From the NCBI GenBank assembly GCA_011037195.1, contig JAAEAF010006503.1, positions 27,136-91,135 of the forward strand: DNA of 64,000 nucleotides, given 5' to 3'. The notes beneath the pieces are model-generated. The model was given only the letters and a program-made list of their open reading frames with translations, was not told the origin of the DNA and searched no databases. The stretch's first letter is position 1, and each line of letters begins with the position of its first letter. Source of the DNA: Triatoma infestans. Taxonomy: Eukaryota > Arthropoda > Insecta > Hemiptera > Reduviidae. The position numbers and the translations under genes were made by a program. Below are positions 1-12,546 of the stretch, piece after piece.

Positions 1-38
1 CACAAAAGTGAAAAATTAACAGAAACACCTAAACTTAC

Positions 39-3000
39 CCTTTTCTGTGACTTCCGCTTTAATTAATGAAGGTATCGGTGGATTTTCAACAATCTTGGAC
101 CATGTTGACGCCAAAGAAGTGGTCATATGATCTTTTAAATAAGAATGTAACAGAGAATATAACTGTCGTCCGTCGTAACACAACGCTTCATAATTTAATT
201 CAATGAACGTTCTCAACCACTCAGTGTCTTCTGTTTTATTTTCCATATATATATCATCCAGAACCTATAACAAAAAAAAAAGAATGAAGGTGATATAATT
301 GTTACTAAAAGCAAGACAAAAATTTTATAAAGTAAATAAAGTCAGAAATTTACTTGTTGTGCATCGGTAGCGCAGAGTTTTTTGAGTAACCACTCATGAT
401 TTAGTGTAAGTTTTAATGCAGATTTTTCTGTTTTTATCAACAGGTAAGGCAATTCTTCGAGTTTACGAGTGTTGTACCTAAAATGTACATTTACTTAACA
501 TAGACAAGTTATGGAATTTATGTAATTTGCATAAATGGCAAACTATTCTTTGAGTCCTGTTTGACAATGGAGATTTTCAAAAAATTACTGTGTACGCCAG
601 GTGCTACATCTCTAAATAGGTGCAAACTCCAAGATTTCTAATGATAAATCTTTTTTTATTTTGTGTTTGTGTGCGCAATGATAACCTATTTCTGTATCCA
701 ATGACATCATGAAAGGGTGATATGCTCAGAGTTACATATATTGCCTAACATTGGAGAATTTTTAATGTTTTTGGTGTTCGTGTAAAGAATTTTTAATCTT
801 TACTATTTATTCATATAACCGCTTATTCAAATTAGAAGAGAGCATATTGAAATTTCCATTGCCAGGATCCGCTCCTATTAATACAACTTTTCGAAAAATA
901 GCAAAAAAAATATTTTCACTCACGTTTCTTCATAGCTATCTGGTTGATCAATTTTCCTTGCTTTAATTTCCGTTACTTCATTCCAAAGTTGGCCCTGTTA
1001 ATTTTTTATCAAACACTATTTAAAATTTAATGTTTTCATTTAATAAAAAATCACTATATGGATATCAACTTACACTAAAATATTTACATAAAGTAGAATA
1101 GCCCCAAGATAATCTGCTTTCATATCTCTGTTGACAAACACGAAGAAGGGCAGCATCTCTCAGTCTTAAAGTCCTATCATCAATCCAAGCAAGGAATGGT
1201 AGTAAATGCCTCGTGAATTTTGCCCAGAATAAACAAGCTCCGGCCCACGGTACTTAAAAATATAGTTTAGTATTATTAAAACTAAAAGATAAGTTGAGAC
1301 TAAAAAAAATTCCATTGCCATATATTTCATCAGGATAATCAACTATTATATTTTAGAACTTCGATTTTTTTTTTTGTAAAGAATAAATTTCGGTTACTCA
1401 CGATAAGTGGTGGATGTATGAAAATGTGAATCACTTGACAAAATATCAATCACTTCTGAATCTTGGATACCCCATTTTGCACAACAAATAAGTGCAAATA
1501 CTTTTTCTACCTAAAAAGACATGTGCATTAATTTAGATTCATGCCCAAATTTATAATAGAATGCCTAAAAATAGTAAAGACTTGTATTATAATAAGAATG
1601 GTTTTTGTATTTTTAAAATCACACTTCTGCTTCAATAATTCACTGAAAATCTAAAGTGAAAAATCACTTAAATATGCTCAAATTTAAGACTTTTTTAAAA
1701 ACAACGGCAGTTAATATTATTTACTTAGATGATGGAATCGTAAAAATGTTTAGTAATATCACTTCAGGGAAACTATAACTCTCTTAGAGTCTCTCAAAAT
1801 CGATTTAGCGTGAAAATTTTTAAATGCAGTAATAAATACCTTGTTTGTAGATACATATGAAATTTGAATAAAACTTTAAATAAGGAGATGCTGGAGTTGT
1901 TTCTGAGAAAATCTTGGAAAAAACAAATTGTGCAACATGATGTCTTCATAAACCGATTTTCTTCAATCTGATATGTTGCCGCACAATTAATTTTCCATAA
2001 TATAAAAATGGTGGAACCGCAAGTTTTTTTGAAATGCTAATATAAATAAAAATATTCAATCACATCCTCTCCTTAACAGTTACTGAGAAAGGGCATCAAA
2101 AGTGTCCGAAATGTCGAAAAATAAACTTTACTGAAGTTTAAAAGTTTTCTTTTTTTAAACCGAATATCGTGTTACTTGAATTTTTCTTGAATGAGTTTAA
2201 ATTGAAGTTCAAAACTTCCCAGAAACTACAAAAAACTAATGTTATCGATATTAGACTTTGAAATAAAAGTGATGGACCTAAATATGTGTAATAAATATCA
2301 ATATTGAGGTAAATGATTTCCGAAAGAAATCACCCAAAAAAATTAAAAAATCAGTAACTGGTACTTTCGGCTGATAGAATTTTGACAGAAACTCCCTGTT
2401 GAATTCTTTTGAATACAAAAACGACCAAATCAAATTAGAACATTCTGCTATTTTCATTTTCGAGTTATGCTGAATAAACATAAGATACACTAGTATGTAG
2501 GCAGGCCTAGGTTAATTTCTAAAAACTACAATTTCAAACTGAAAGTTACATTAATGATTTAGGAAACTAACCTGTTCTTTACCAAAAATAATTTCCAATT
2601 GCTGTAATATCGTATCCAATTGGTTATCTAAATCGGATTTTATTTCGAGATCAATACTGTATTCATTACACCATGTCGTCTGCCAAGCGATAGCCTGAGA
2701 GAAAGGAAAAGAAGATCTAAATTCAGTAAGACTAACACTTCTTTCAAAAGTTATCAAAAAATTAAGGGGATTTTAATTTTTTGGTAATTTTTTTATTAAA
2801 TTAAACAGAAAATTCCCGATAAGATAACTTTAGCTTACTTTTATATAAAGTGGTAATGTACAAGTATTCACAGCGTTTAGAATACAATCGTGAACTTTTG
2901 GATTTATAGAATGATTATATTCCAGTATTGATGACATCAATATAGATTCCCTTTCGGATTTCTCTAATTCAGGTATCTGAAAAGGAGTTTGACAAGTAAT

Positions 3001-6000
3001 TCTTAAATAAACAATTATCATCATTTCAGGCAAACATGAATAAAATTAAATTAAAAAAATAAAACTGATTTGATATAATAAAAAAACGAATCATATTAAA
3101 ATGATTATATACTTACTGAAATGAATTTGGCATCTGATGATTCTAAATGTTTTTTAGTCGACTCTAAAAAAACTGCGTTTTTATCTGTACACGATAAAAC
3201 TAGTTTGCAATTGACGGGAACGCTCCTTGGTATCCAAGTAGCACAATTTTCACCATAATCTCTAAACTAAAAAAAAAAAACTTTTTTGGCCAAGCAATGT
3301 ATTATTAAATTACGAACAGTATTTGATAAAAAATTACTATAATGAAATACCTGGTCAATAGCATCAATTATTACTAATATTTTGCCATGTTTGGCGGCAT
3401 CTGCAAGACATTGGGGGAAAAGTTTTGTGTAGTTTTCTAGGGTCTGCAAAAAAAAAAAAAAAAATGGCTTGATTTTTTTTTAAAAATGAAAAGTGTTTGA
3501 TATAATTTCTTAAAATTGTACACTAACATGAATTCTGGCAGATCGTTGTGGTGATAATTCTTCCAAAAGCGATTGTAATAACTGTAGTAAAGTAGAAGAT
3601 TTTTTTGTACGACCGACTAATCTAAAATAAACTTTGGTCTCAGACTGAGATGAATTGTATGCTAATCTGGATAATAAAGTGGTTTTTCCACATCCTTCTG
3701 GTCCATAAAATATGAGTAGACTTGACGGAGAACTAAAAAATAAATATCAAAATAATATAGATCTGGGATAAAGTGCAAATCATTGTGATATAATGCCATC
3801 ACTGAAAACTTCACAAGAGTAAAAAGTATATTAATACTTACTTGTACATATTCTCTAACAGAACCTGCCTATTTACACTGCTTTGTGCTATTCTTTCACC
3901 CATTTTATTGTGAAAAGAAATCTCCTTCAATAGGTACATGGGTAAACCACATTTCATAGTATGTTGTGCTTCCTTAAGAAACAAAACAAATAATGATTAT
4001 AATTAAATTTATGCATTATAATTAAGATTCTTTATATGATAAAATATTTATTTCAACAAAACAAAAAAAATGTACGAGCACATCAACTTTTTTTCTCTTA
4101 CTACGTCGTTTGAAATAATAGCGACTGTAAATTGAGGATAGAGGCGTGGTCTTAATTGAACGTTGTCACCCTTTTTTATAGGACGTTTCCTGCTCTAGTC
4201 TTATACTTTAGTTATTTAAATAAATAGCCACTGCTATCAAGCAAGAGTGGAACACTTTAAGACAATAGCATTAGATAATACTTCTTTATGCAGAAATTCG
4301 ACAATTGTTTCAAAATGAACATATTTTTCGATTTAATTTGTTGAAAATCCTGAAGTGCTAGGCAATAAATATTTCATTTTCACATGTCAATGCAGGAGAG
4401 TTTCCAGTTTTTCTTAAGAAAGTATTGCAATCATTTCAGTTTTTCGAAATAGATCCTTTCGAAATAGTAATATTTTGAAAATATAGATTCCTAAAAAATT
4501 TTTTCCAAGAGTAATAAAAACGAAAAGCTCTGATGTGTATTCAGCTACGTAAGTAGATAAGAAAATACAATTAGAAGCAACCCTTCATTTAAGAATGTCA
4601 AAACAGCATTTATCCAAATAAAAATCACCGTCTAACAGAGCTTGTCCGTTCATTAACTGTTGCGAATGGACTTTGAATTTAGTTTTACTCTGCAAAATAT
4701 AATGGAAGTAAAAAAAAAAAAAAAAATCATAAATGACACTTTAAGGGGAAGCCTAAAATTTCAGCCCACAACCGAGTTATAATCAAATGACTCCTAGATT
4801 CTCCCGAAACTCTCCAGAGAACCCATCTTTTAAAAGTTTAATGCTATGCATGTACTAAAAACAAAATAAGGGTTACTTCTTCAGACGTCCAGCTACTATC
4901 AAGGATAATTTATTTCCTTATTACAGCGTTTCTAAGCCAAAGAAGAAATCGAATACAATTAAAATTTTATCTCCAAGCAATTTGGTAATACGGCGCCTTA
5001 GTCCTGCTTTATATGTATAGTGTGAATAAATATGTTGAAGCCACTTTCAAAAGGTTCGGTTAAATAACCTTTGTATCGAACTTGGATTTTCACTTTTGAC
5101 TTATAGTGTGTACTTAAACGCTCTTCATGGTGAAAACTGACACGAAACAATGTTCTTTTATCAAACAGTACTGAGATCAATTTTATATTGTAATTGGGAT
5201 AAAGCGGATTCGACATAAGGGTTTCGACGATATCAACTAGGAAATAAAATTTTACTTTCTTTTTATTTTCTAGAAAACAGCTCAAATTTTCTTTAATAAT
5301 TATATAAATTTGGAGTTTCAATCGAATAATTTTTTTCATTATACTGATTGCACTGATGGCTCTCGCAATATATTTAATATCAATATTTTTTAATATATTA
5401 TGTAATATATTGACAGTGATATATCTACTGTACATTAAGAACCATAAAATTTAGATTTTGTGGTTATTTTAAGGCTGGTGTGGCACAAAAAAAAAAAAGG
5501 AAAGTAGTTTACCTGGTCTGTGGAGATGAGAATAAATTTATAGGTAAAGTTTTTAGGGAGAAAGAAGAGATCAAAATTTGTGACTAAAGAAAGAACTGAC
5601 GTAGTACTTAATGCACTGCAGTTAATTTTGCTTATTTTTATGTTTATGCTCTATAATACCATTTTAATTGTTTACTGCCTACTTCTCACTTATAATTTTC
5701 ATGTTTTTTTTCATGCAGCTCTTGAAATACACCAAAGATATCCGAAAAGTCGAGAGAAAAAATAAACTTTTTCTAGGTTGAAAAGTTTTTTCTTTGGCCC
5801 CTGCCAACCGCTTATTTTTATTTTTATTTGAAATATGTATTTTTTGTACAGATATATCTATATAGTTGTTCTACACTACCTCCTAAATTCAATTTAACAC
5901 CGCTGCAGGAATTATTTTGGAAAAAAAAATCCGATTATAAGTTACCAAAGATTATAATAGTTAACTGATATTAACATTTCTAATTTAATTAGTCATTCCC

Positions 6001-9000
6001 CCAATATATTTACAAATTTCAAACCAAAGGAAAGTTATCAATTAAAATTTTAGGAATTGCAATAAGAATAACTTAAAATAAATGTTCAACATCAGATTTA
6101 TTTTTTAGTTCTATCTACTTCAAAATATCAGTGCTCTTGCAAAGATTTTATAGAAAAGTTTATATTACTTGTCTGAACTTATAATTTGTATCACCTTCAT
6201 TATGAGAAATAACTCGCAACTTTATTGCTAATCGAATGAGTAACTTAATTATTGCTTTCTCGAAAAACTGTTAATATGTTATTCTCCCTTGTTCAAGACA
6301 TATTAACAGTTTTTCGAGAAACAATTATTCGATAAATGTTTATTTATTATTACCTTCGTTTCATGGTCATCTATAATACTGTCCACAATACTTTGAAGTT
6401 GTTTACTTAAATTTGTTGTTACTTGATTTAAATATTCCGGTTGCTGTGAATATTCTGGACTTGATGCTGGCACTAAATGGATTATATGATTGTCAACTAA
6501 TTCATTCTGTAAAATAGTTTTTAAGTTGTAGTAAGCATTATCTTTTAAAAACATGGTAATGATTATTTATATGTTTATCATTAGTGAACAAAGAAAATAT
6601 ATATTTTACCAATAAGGTTCAATAAAACTATTTAATGCACCTTTAATGTTTTCTGTAATGCTTCTAAACGTCTTTTCAGCTCAAGATCTCCTACGCTGGT
6701 ACCTTCAGGTCCTTTTGCCCCACCTCTACATAACCAAACACATCTTTTCGCTAATTCTCTGCTCATTAACACAGTGTTCTGTACTTCCTGTGAATAATAT
6801 TTCTACTGTTATTCGATTAAAAAAACAAAACAAAAAACAAAGTAAACAATTTCGCATCCTATTACTTAATATTGCCTATGTCTATATTATTTAATATTTA
6901 CAAATATAATTTTTCCCATGTAGTGCTAAAAGATCTCATTTACCTGTTCAACTACAGTAGTCAAATAGATGTCTCTTAATTCCTGTGCAAATACTGCTAG
7001 CATTACAGATAATATTGTATCCACTTCTTTTCTCCATTCTCCTAAAGCTTTCTCTCTTACAGCATTATCTCCACTCTGGAAAATAATATTTAACAGGTTA
7101 ATTAAAATAAAGACAATGAGAATGTTGGATGTGAGCCACATTAAATAAACCATAGTTCTTAAAATGCAAATACTTATGCTATCAAGCAAATAATATGTGA
7201 GATACCTTTAAGCCAGGAATATGGGTAGAAGGAGGAAGTAATCTATAGCATGCTGGTTGAGCAAGAGTATCCAGTTTATACCATTTCAATAATACATCCG
7301 ATCTTTGACTTTCTTGTGATGTAACCATTTGAAAATCAGCTGATTCTAAAGTTTTTGGAAGCAATGGTGTACCAAGATGATTGTTCAGAAAAACTACTGG
7401 AATAACATAATTTTCTGATTGCCCTAAAATACAAAATAGAGGTTTATTTGTGGTTACTACTCTTTAGGGCTTTAGAATATTAAATATATTCTTAAAAAGA
7501 TCAGCAATGAAACTAACTGGACAATTCTTGGAGACATAATTCGCCTGGTTCAGCAGTTTGATCTTGCACTGACCAGTGTAAGTCTACAATGTGAAGTTCG
7601 AAAGATGCACGTCTACATTTATCCCTCAAGGATGGATATACTTCTGAATGAAGTAAACTTTTTTCTACTTTGCAGTCTGAAATCAGTAAACAGTTTGCAT
7701 ACTGTTTTATGGAAAAAGACATGAAGAATTCTAACATAACGCTGTGGAAAAATTGACAGAAAATTTTATAAAAAGTATAAAACAGAAATCTACAAATCAC
7801 AAAAGAAAATTAGCTGAAATTTTATCAACTGTCGATTTTAAAAGTATATGCTAATAAATAGGCATCTGAAGCTGTTTACCTTGTGAGTCGGCTGCACATA
7901 TATAGATCACAATTTTCTTGTCTTTTATAGAAGGAATTGATTCAGGTGTTGTCACTGGTTTTACTGGTTCCAATTCCTTTGTTTTTGGTCCAGGGGATCC
8001 AGCAGAAATTGAATCTATAAATTTAAAAAAAAAACATTGAAATTTACAAAACTTGGCGGTTGATTTAATCATCAGTGTCTAATATTTCAAATAAATTCAC
8101 GAACTTTTTGTAGCCAGCAATATTGACAGTAAATTCTGAATATTTCTATATCATTTTTACGTTAATTTAATTATCGTAACCGTTCCTTAGCAAATGAATA
8201 GTAAAGTGTGTGGGTACTTAGTTGATAGATGTAAAACTGTTTCACAATTTATCTCTAGAATCAATTTGGAAAATGTGTATTTGGCCATAGTTTTATTTTG
8301 CCATAGAAAAATAAAAAAAGTTTATAGAAGAAGACTGATTCGAAAATGAAATAAAAACCCAACAATTATTTCGCAGGAATGATGTTCGTTTTACAGATTA
8401 TTACATATGTTTACTTGAGGACATGTTTCTTGACAATTGTCCCAGTAATTTTCAATTATCTGAAATTTCTCTCGTAAATATGTCAATTTATTGAGGAATT
8501 ATTAAAATGGGTATAAATTAAAAACCATAGTTTTATGAATAAATTTAAGACCAAAGATCAGAAAATTAACTCAACTGAGTATAAATGTTAGTTTTCTTTC
8601 TTACGCTTGAAGTTTCATTCTTTTACAAATTTTCCATAATAACTTTACAGTTAAATCCTTTGGCCTTCTTCATATAACGGGGAAGGCTTCACGTAATTCT
8701 GTAAGCTTTCTTCATAAGTCCTACAAAGCATATTTTTCTTCACAATTTCAACTTCTTTACTTTGTACTCTCTATCTGTTGTGTCATTTAGAATTAAACAT
8801 TTTCTTTTTAAATTCAATAACCTTTAAACAAAAAGGTTTTGAGAGGTGGTGATAGTTTAATTATGTAAAAACTGGGATAACAATTCTTAAGAAAATACTT
8901 GAAAGAAGGAAAATGTTATTAACATTAATGATAATTCGCTTACACTTTCAGAACTGAAGTTTGGTGGAATAATGAATTTCTAACCATTCTTCATTTCAAC

Positions 9001-10910
9001 ATTCACTACTTCAATACACGACCGTTACTACAACTGACTTGTTTTTAAAAATATTGCCAATATTGCTGACTATTGTCACATCGTTTTATATTTAAGGATC
9101 GGCGAATTAAAATCCTCCAGTGACTTAGAGGCAATGTTCTTACATTAGTCTGGCTTTCGCCTTTCAAAACATTTTGTAGCAAGAGTCTCTGCCTGGGAAA
9201 ATCAGTATATCAGCTAAGCTAAACAAATCCTCTTGAAAAAAAAAACACTCCGAAAGACTCACTCCCTTTATAAGCTGGATAACCAAAATTTTAGTATATT
9301 TAATCATTTCAATAAATTTTGTGTACATTTTGTATTCGGTTTCGAATTTATATCCATCGTCAGAGTAATGTTAGCAAGTTCATGTAGAGACAACTTAATG
9401 TTTCTGTTACACATACACAGCCCGCAAGTGGTATCTATTGCATGAAGTTACTTGGGGGAATAGTGACCCTACGGGTTACCAGAGCTCAGTACTCAATGCA
9501 CTTCGTCAGAACAGTACACAATACATTTAAACACATACACTCTACCTTGTACAGATAAGGACAAGCACAAAACATAAACTAGGATCTTCGTCCCTAGTTA
9601 ATTGGTTTAATTGAAGGAAGAGATTAGCTCAGTGGTAGCGACCTGGATTAGAAACGCGCAGGTCTCGCGTTCAAATCCAGCGTACTCCCCTCAGATTTTC
9701 TTTTCCTAAGAGCCTCTACTCACTCACTGGCCGGTGATGGGCAGTGTTGTCTGTAGCTAAAGAATACGGCTCGGAGGCCGGCAGTGCACTGAGAAGGCTC
9801 TGAGAAGCACAATAGATTTTTCAGGTCGCACTGCATATCCCTAGAAATAATAATACACACTACACTTGTTGACTGGATGTGCGCGAGATTATAAGGTTAT
9901 GTTACTATGTGTGGGTGTTTAATAACAAAATGGAATTATTATAAATTATGATTAAACATTACTAAATGGTGTATATTTGTGAAGAATATTTTATTAATTA
10001 AATTTTAATAGCACAGATAGTAACATAACCTTATAACCTCCCGCACATACAATCAACAGAAACATTGAGTTTAAGTTAAGTCTCAACATGAACTTGATAA
10101 TTTTACCCTGACGAAGAGGTTATAACATCACAAATATGCATGCTTAAATCCCAAATAAATAAATGCTACTAGAACCCAAAACCTTTCCTAACATTAATGA
10201 ACTGACAATAACAAATATTATTTCAGTCATGGTAGAGCATAAATGCCTTGGAAAATGTACAACGCAAATTTACCAAACTCTCTCCATCACTTCGTGAGCT
10301 TCCTTATTTAGGCAGACTAAATACTTTAAATTTAAGATCTCTGGAAGATCGAAGAAAAAAGGAGACATGATCAAGCTTTTTAAAATTCTACATGGACACT
10401 ACAAGAGTAGTCTAGATCATCTGTTTGCCCCTACAGAAGTAGCCCATCTACGAGGACACATATCCAAACTATTCCAACCTCAATCCAACTTAGATCTTCG
10501 CAAACATTCATTTGCTGTAAGGACCATCTCAGCATGAAACTCACTCCCTACACATGTCATTGAAGCACCCTTTATAAATTCCTTCAAATCTAGATATGAC
10601 ACATTCTTTGAAAACATATAACATTTTTGTCATCATGTTTACCATTTTAGTTATTAATTTATATTATTTTTATAGTACCTATGTTTATCTTGTGAAGGTA
10701 GTTTTTTTTCTTTCTTTTCCTCATATTTCTATTGGCTTTGGTTTGTATTATATTTGTGCCTATATATTTCAAGTGCTAATTGTACATATATATTTAGTGC
10801 AATTTATATTGTTACCTTAAGGACCATATTTCAATTACTATACCTATTGTAGTTACTATATTGTATACTCTTGAGAACATCCACCGGCACTGCCGCTAGC
10901 TCTTTTTGTT

Positions 10911-10973
<63 letters not shown>

Positions 10974-11170
10974 CTTTACCTGTGACACTGGGTAAACATG
11001 TCCTTTCCTGTGGTACTGGTTGTTGTGCCGGCTCTACTTTTGAAACACCTAAAACTATTCCAGAATTTACCGTCGCTTTTGATTGTGTACTGGTTTTTGA
11101 ATTATTTTTTGTGTTTTCTTTTTTTTCTTCTTTCTTTGTATCCTTTTGTGCTATTTGGTAACTAGGCGAC
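39..11170 (-). CDS. NACHT and WD-repeat (NWD/qui-1-like) STAND ATPase, partial, 18 exons
   Basis: Exons read by eye, all with AG/GT borders and matching phase: 11170-10980, 8014-7880, 7676-7518, 7423-7206, 7075-6944, 6787-6641, 6506-6354, 3972-3842, 3732-3528, 3443-3351, 3266-3117, 2976-2839, 2694-2572, 1510-1402, 1252-1074, 994-924, 477-354, 264-39 (about 894 codons). Order: a Lys/Glu/Ser/Thr-rich leader; an N-terminal domain like that of NWD proteins (VYPSLRDKC, IVDLHWSVQDQ, LGTPLLP, WYKLD); Walker A GPEGCGKTT near residue 435; Walker B VIIDAID near 512, then WIPRSVPVNCKLVLSC; then the helical region (RKLEELPYLLI, YDGRQLYSLL) that precedes the WD repeats in this family. Those repeats would lie beyond position 1. 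The first exon starts mid-codon, so there are upstream exons I could not find. Known for the family: ATP-driven scaffold or signalling proteins; the cellular role here is not inferred. TEP1, NPHP3 and TTC41 are relatives but match the N-terminal domain less well. Confidence 0.85.
1690..2500 (-). repeat. Old copy of the palindromic-end dispersed repeat, in an NWD intron
   Basis: The intron between the exons ending 2572 and starting 1510 holds blocks that resemble the interior of the repeat at 52500-53220: a TTAATATTATTTA stretch, a GATGATGGAATCGT-like stretch and a CACTTCAGGGAAAC stretch in the same order (about 1705-1790). The match is eroded and the ends are not defined. I see no coding content here. 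Confidence 0.3.
3973..6353 (-). other. Large NWD intron (2.4 kb) with an unrecognised 145-codon open frame
   Basis: This intron separates the exons 6506-6354 and 3972-3842. It is AT-rich. A 145-codon open frame on the minus strand (5435-4998) has mixed hydrophobic and charged composition and no motif I recognise. Its neighbours in the same frame are stop-rich, and no splice sites join it to the NWD reading frame in a convincing way. It is either chance or an eroded mobile-element fragment. A short dispersed repeat lies at 5780-5808. Confidence 0.3.
5730..5815 (+). repeat. Short dispersed repeat shared with 22270-22310
   Basis: A T-rich run ending in CTTTGGCCCCTGCCAACC at 5792-5809 recurs at 22287-22304 with one substitution (CAGCC for CTGCC), after the same AAAAGTTTTTT run. 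A weaker relation exists with 2120-2160. It may be the end of an uncharacterised nonautonomous element. Boundaries are not defined. Confidence 0.4.
8090..9420. other. Intron DNA with no recognised feature
   Basis: Part of the NWD intron between exons 11170-10980 and 8014-7880. It is AT-rich and only short open frames are present. I see no mobile-element hallmark in this part. Confidence 0.5.
9425..9835 (+). mobile_element. tRNA-derived SINE with an upstream head (composite)
   Basis: Positions 9622-9690 look like the 5' part of a tRNA: an A-box-like GATTAGCTCAGTGGTAGCG and a B-box-like GTTCAAATCCAGC. A body follows that includes GGCCGGTGATGGGCAGTG and GGAGGCCGGCAGTGCACTGA. About 190 bp upstream of the tRNA part (from about 9430) matches, in inverse orientation, the flank of the SINE at 53225-53670. 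This includes a run around GTTACTTGGG, GGTTACCAGAGCTCAGTACT, and CTAGTTAATTGG. So the head belongs to the element and is not local DNA. It sits inside an NWD intron. A real tRNA gene is unlikely because the 3' half does not fold back. Confidence 0.75.
9868..10063. mobile_element. MITE-like inverted-repeat element, about 195 bp
   Basis: The left end (about 9868-9914) and the reverse complement of the right end (about 10014-10063) match over about 45 bases with a few substitutions. Both contain ATAAGGTTATGTTACTAT. The centre is AT-rich and noncoding. This is the layout of a short nonautonomous DNA transposon. No clear target-site duplication was found, so the superfamily is left open. Confidence 0.7.
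10232..10621 (+). pseudogene. LINE reverse transcriptase C-terminal tail (CR1/L2/jockey-like), broken
   Basis: Reading plus-strand frames gives a tail with LRELPYLGRLN, then GDMIKLFKILHG, RGHISKLFQP, LRKHSFAVRTISA and NSLPTHVIEAPFINSFK. This is the conserved C-terminal end seen after the reverse transcriptase domain in many animal non-LTR elements. One base is missing near 10356, shifting frame. A TGA stands where the family has the Trp of the W-N-S-L-P motif (near 10538). The frame ends with TAA at 10619-10621. The copy is dead and 5'-truncated. A noncoding 3' part follows to the (TAA)n tract at 10914. Confidence 0.75.
10914..10971 (+). repeat. (TAA)n microsatellite at a LINE 3' end
   Basis: About 19 uninterrupted TAA units. 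It lies just downstream of a LINE 3' region and probably grew from the element's tail. It ends 7 bp before the NWD splice donor dinucleotide (minus strand GT at 10979-10978), so it fills the start of that intron. Confidence 0.95.
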
Positions 11171-11269
11171 CTAAAATAGTAAACATATATTTCAGAACTA
11201 TATTACATATTTAAAACATATATTTCCATCTGTAAGCAAATATACAGATAAATTGATTAAATTGTACAA

Positions 11270-11378
11270 AAAAAAAAAAAAAAAAAGGAAATAGAATGAT
11301 TTTATAAAGAAGTAAATATATTTCAAAAGTTTCTAATATACAGTGGGCTTCCGCAAAACCGAATTCCTATAAAGGACC
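11270..11378. other. Poly-A run and short spacer upstream of NWD exon 11170-10980
   Basis: A run of about 18 A residues at 11269-11286 and AT-rich sequence. On the minus strand the region is upstream of the first NWD exon found and gives a T-rich tract before its acceptor. No promoter or earlier exon was recognised. Confidence 0.4.
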
Positions 11379-12091
11379 CGGTAAACGATCAAACTTTTTG
11401 TCAAATATGTTTGTCAAACACGCAAGTTTGATCGTGTGCGGCTTTGTTAGATTTGTTTGTCAAACAAAAAAATTGTGTGACGTGTTTGATGGAAGAATTG
11501 ATTGGTGAAATGTTGTGCGGCTGGTTTTTTTCAAACATCTTTAATATTTGTTTTGTTTTCATCCGGTGAAAAAGTACGAGCTAGGGACAAAGGACAAGGA
11601 TTTTGTACTCCATTTTATTTCTCTGTGCAGAGACTTTCCGGCTTTATGAAAATTGAAAGCCAAAGAATATAGTGTCCTTCTTAACACATAACTGTGTCCT
11701 TCTTTTCGATTCTCGGACGAAGTAATTCCAACAAGCTATTGAAGGTTTCGCTATCCGTTCGGAGAGCGTTGGCGTTCTGTTACTAATATTTTTTTCAGCA
11801 AATTCTCATGCGTGTATTTATGTCTCAGTTTTATTACCATTCTTTTGACCAACGTCTTGACTTTTTTTTCTTAATACAAAATGCCAGAGTCAACGCAAGA
11901 AACGCTTTGTCTTTATTCGAAGACATTAAAATAAATAAAAAAAATCTGAAATAAATGACCACACGATGTGCACAGTGAAAAAAGCAACTGGACAGAAATT
12001 TGACAAAACTTGATTGAACGTGTGCGGCTGTTGTTTGTCACACATGGGTCATTTGACCCTCATATTTGACAAAAAGTTTGATCGTTTACCG
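11379..12091. mobile_element. DNA transposon-like element with perfect 31 bp terminal inverted repeats
   Basis: 11379-11409 is the exact reverse complement of 12061-12091. It starts CGGTAAACGATC and runs into a TTTTTGTCAAATATG block. Subterminal motifs (GTTTGTCAAAC, CGTGTGCGGCT) recur in both orientations near both ends. No transposase was seen inside 713 bp, so it is a nonautonomous element. I could not identify a target-site duplication. The perfect repeats suggest a fairly recent copy. The superfamily was not recognised. Confidence 0.8.
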
Positions 12092-12546
12092 TGTCTCTAA
12101 CGCGCATGCATAGAGGATATCGCGACCAATATCTTCATTCAACATGATTTCTCATAAAACGCTCTATATTATAAAGTGATTATTCAACCAGCATTTAGAA
12201 TTTAAAGCTTTCCATTGTTGTTAAAATTTTACATTGTGTTTACATGAACATTATTTTCTTAATCTTCATTTCTTCAGATAGAACAAATTTAAATTTAACA
12301 AAAGTAATGTATATGTGTATATTATTCTAATACGTATTAATTATTATTATTATGTTCTAGATAACTTGCTAGAAATGTGATATTTTTTCCTTTCTTATAT
12401 TATTCAAGCAATGGTAGAGCATATAGAGGCTGGCGTAGACTGAGCGAAGATTGATAATGTTGGTAGCGTGATGAATGTAGAATGGTAACGTTGGCTGATG
12501 TGAGTCGCTTCAAGAGCAGTGTGGATAGTTAGAAATCTTGCTTATA

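Noticed and set aside
9618..9690. Genuine tRNA gene
   Set aside because: A and B boxes are present but the 3' half does not complete a cloverleaf and a SINE body follows; sister copies exist at 43988, 53225 and 54095.
10871..11161. Plus-strand open frame with a poly-Asn run
   Set aside because: The Asn run is the (TAA)n microsatellite read in frame, and the rest is the antisense of an NWD exon.
39..11170. Assignment of the STAND ATPase to NPHP3, TTC41 or TEP1
   Set aside because: The N-terminal domain and the post-NACHT RKLEELPYLLI / YDGRQLYSLL region fit the NWD/qui-1 group better; no TPR or TROVE region is seen.
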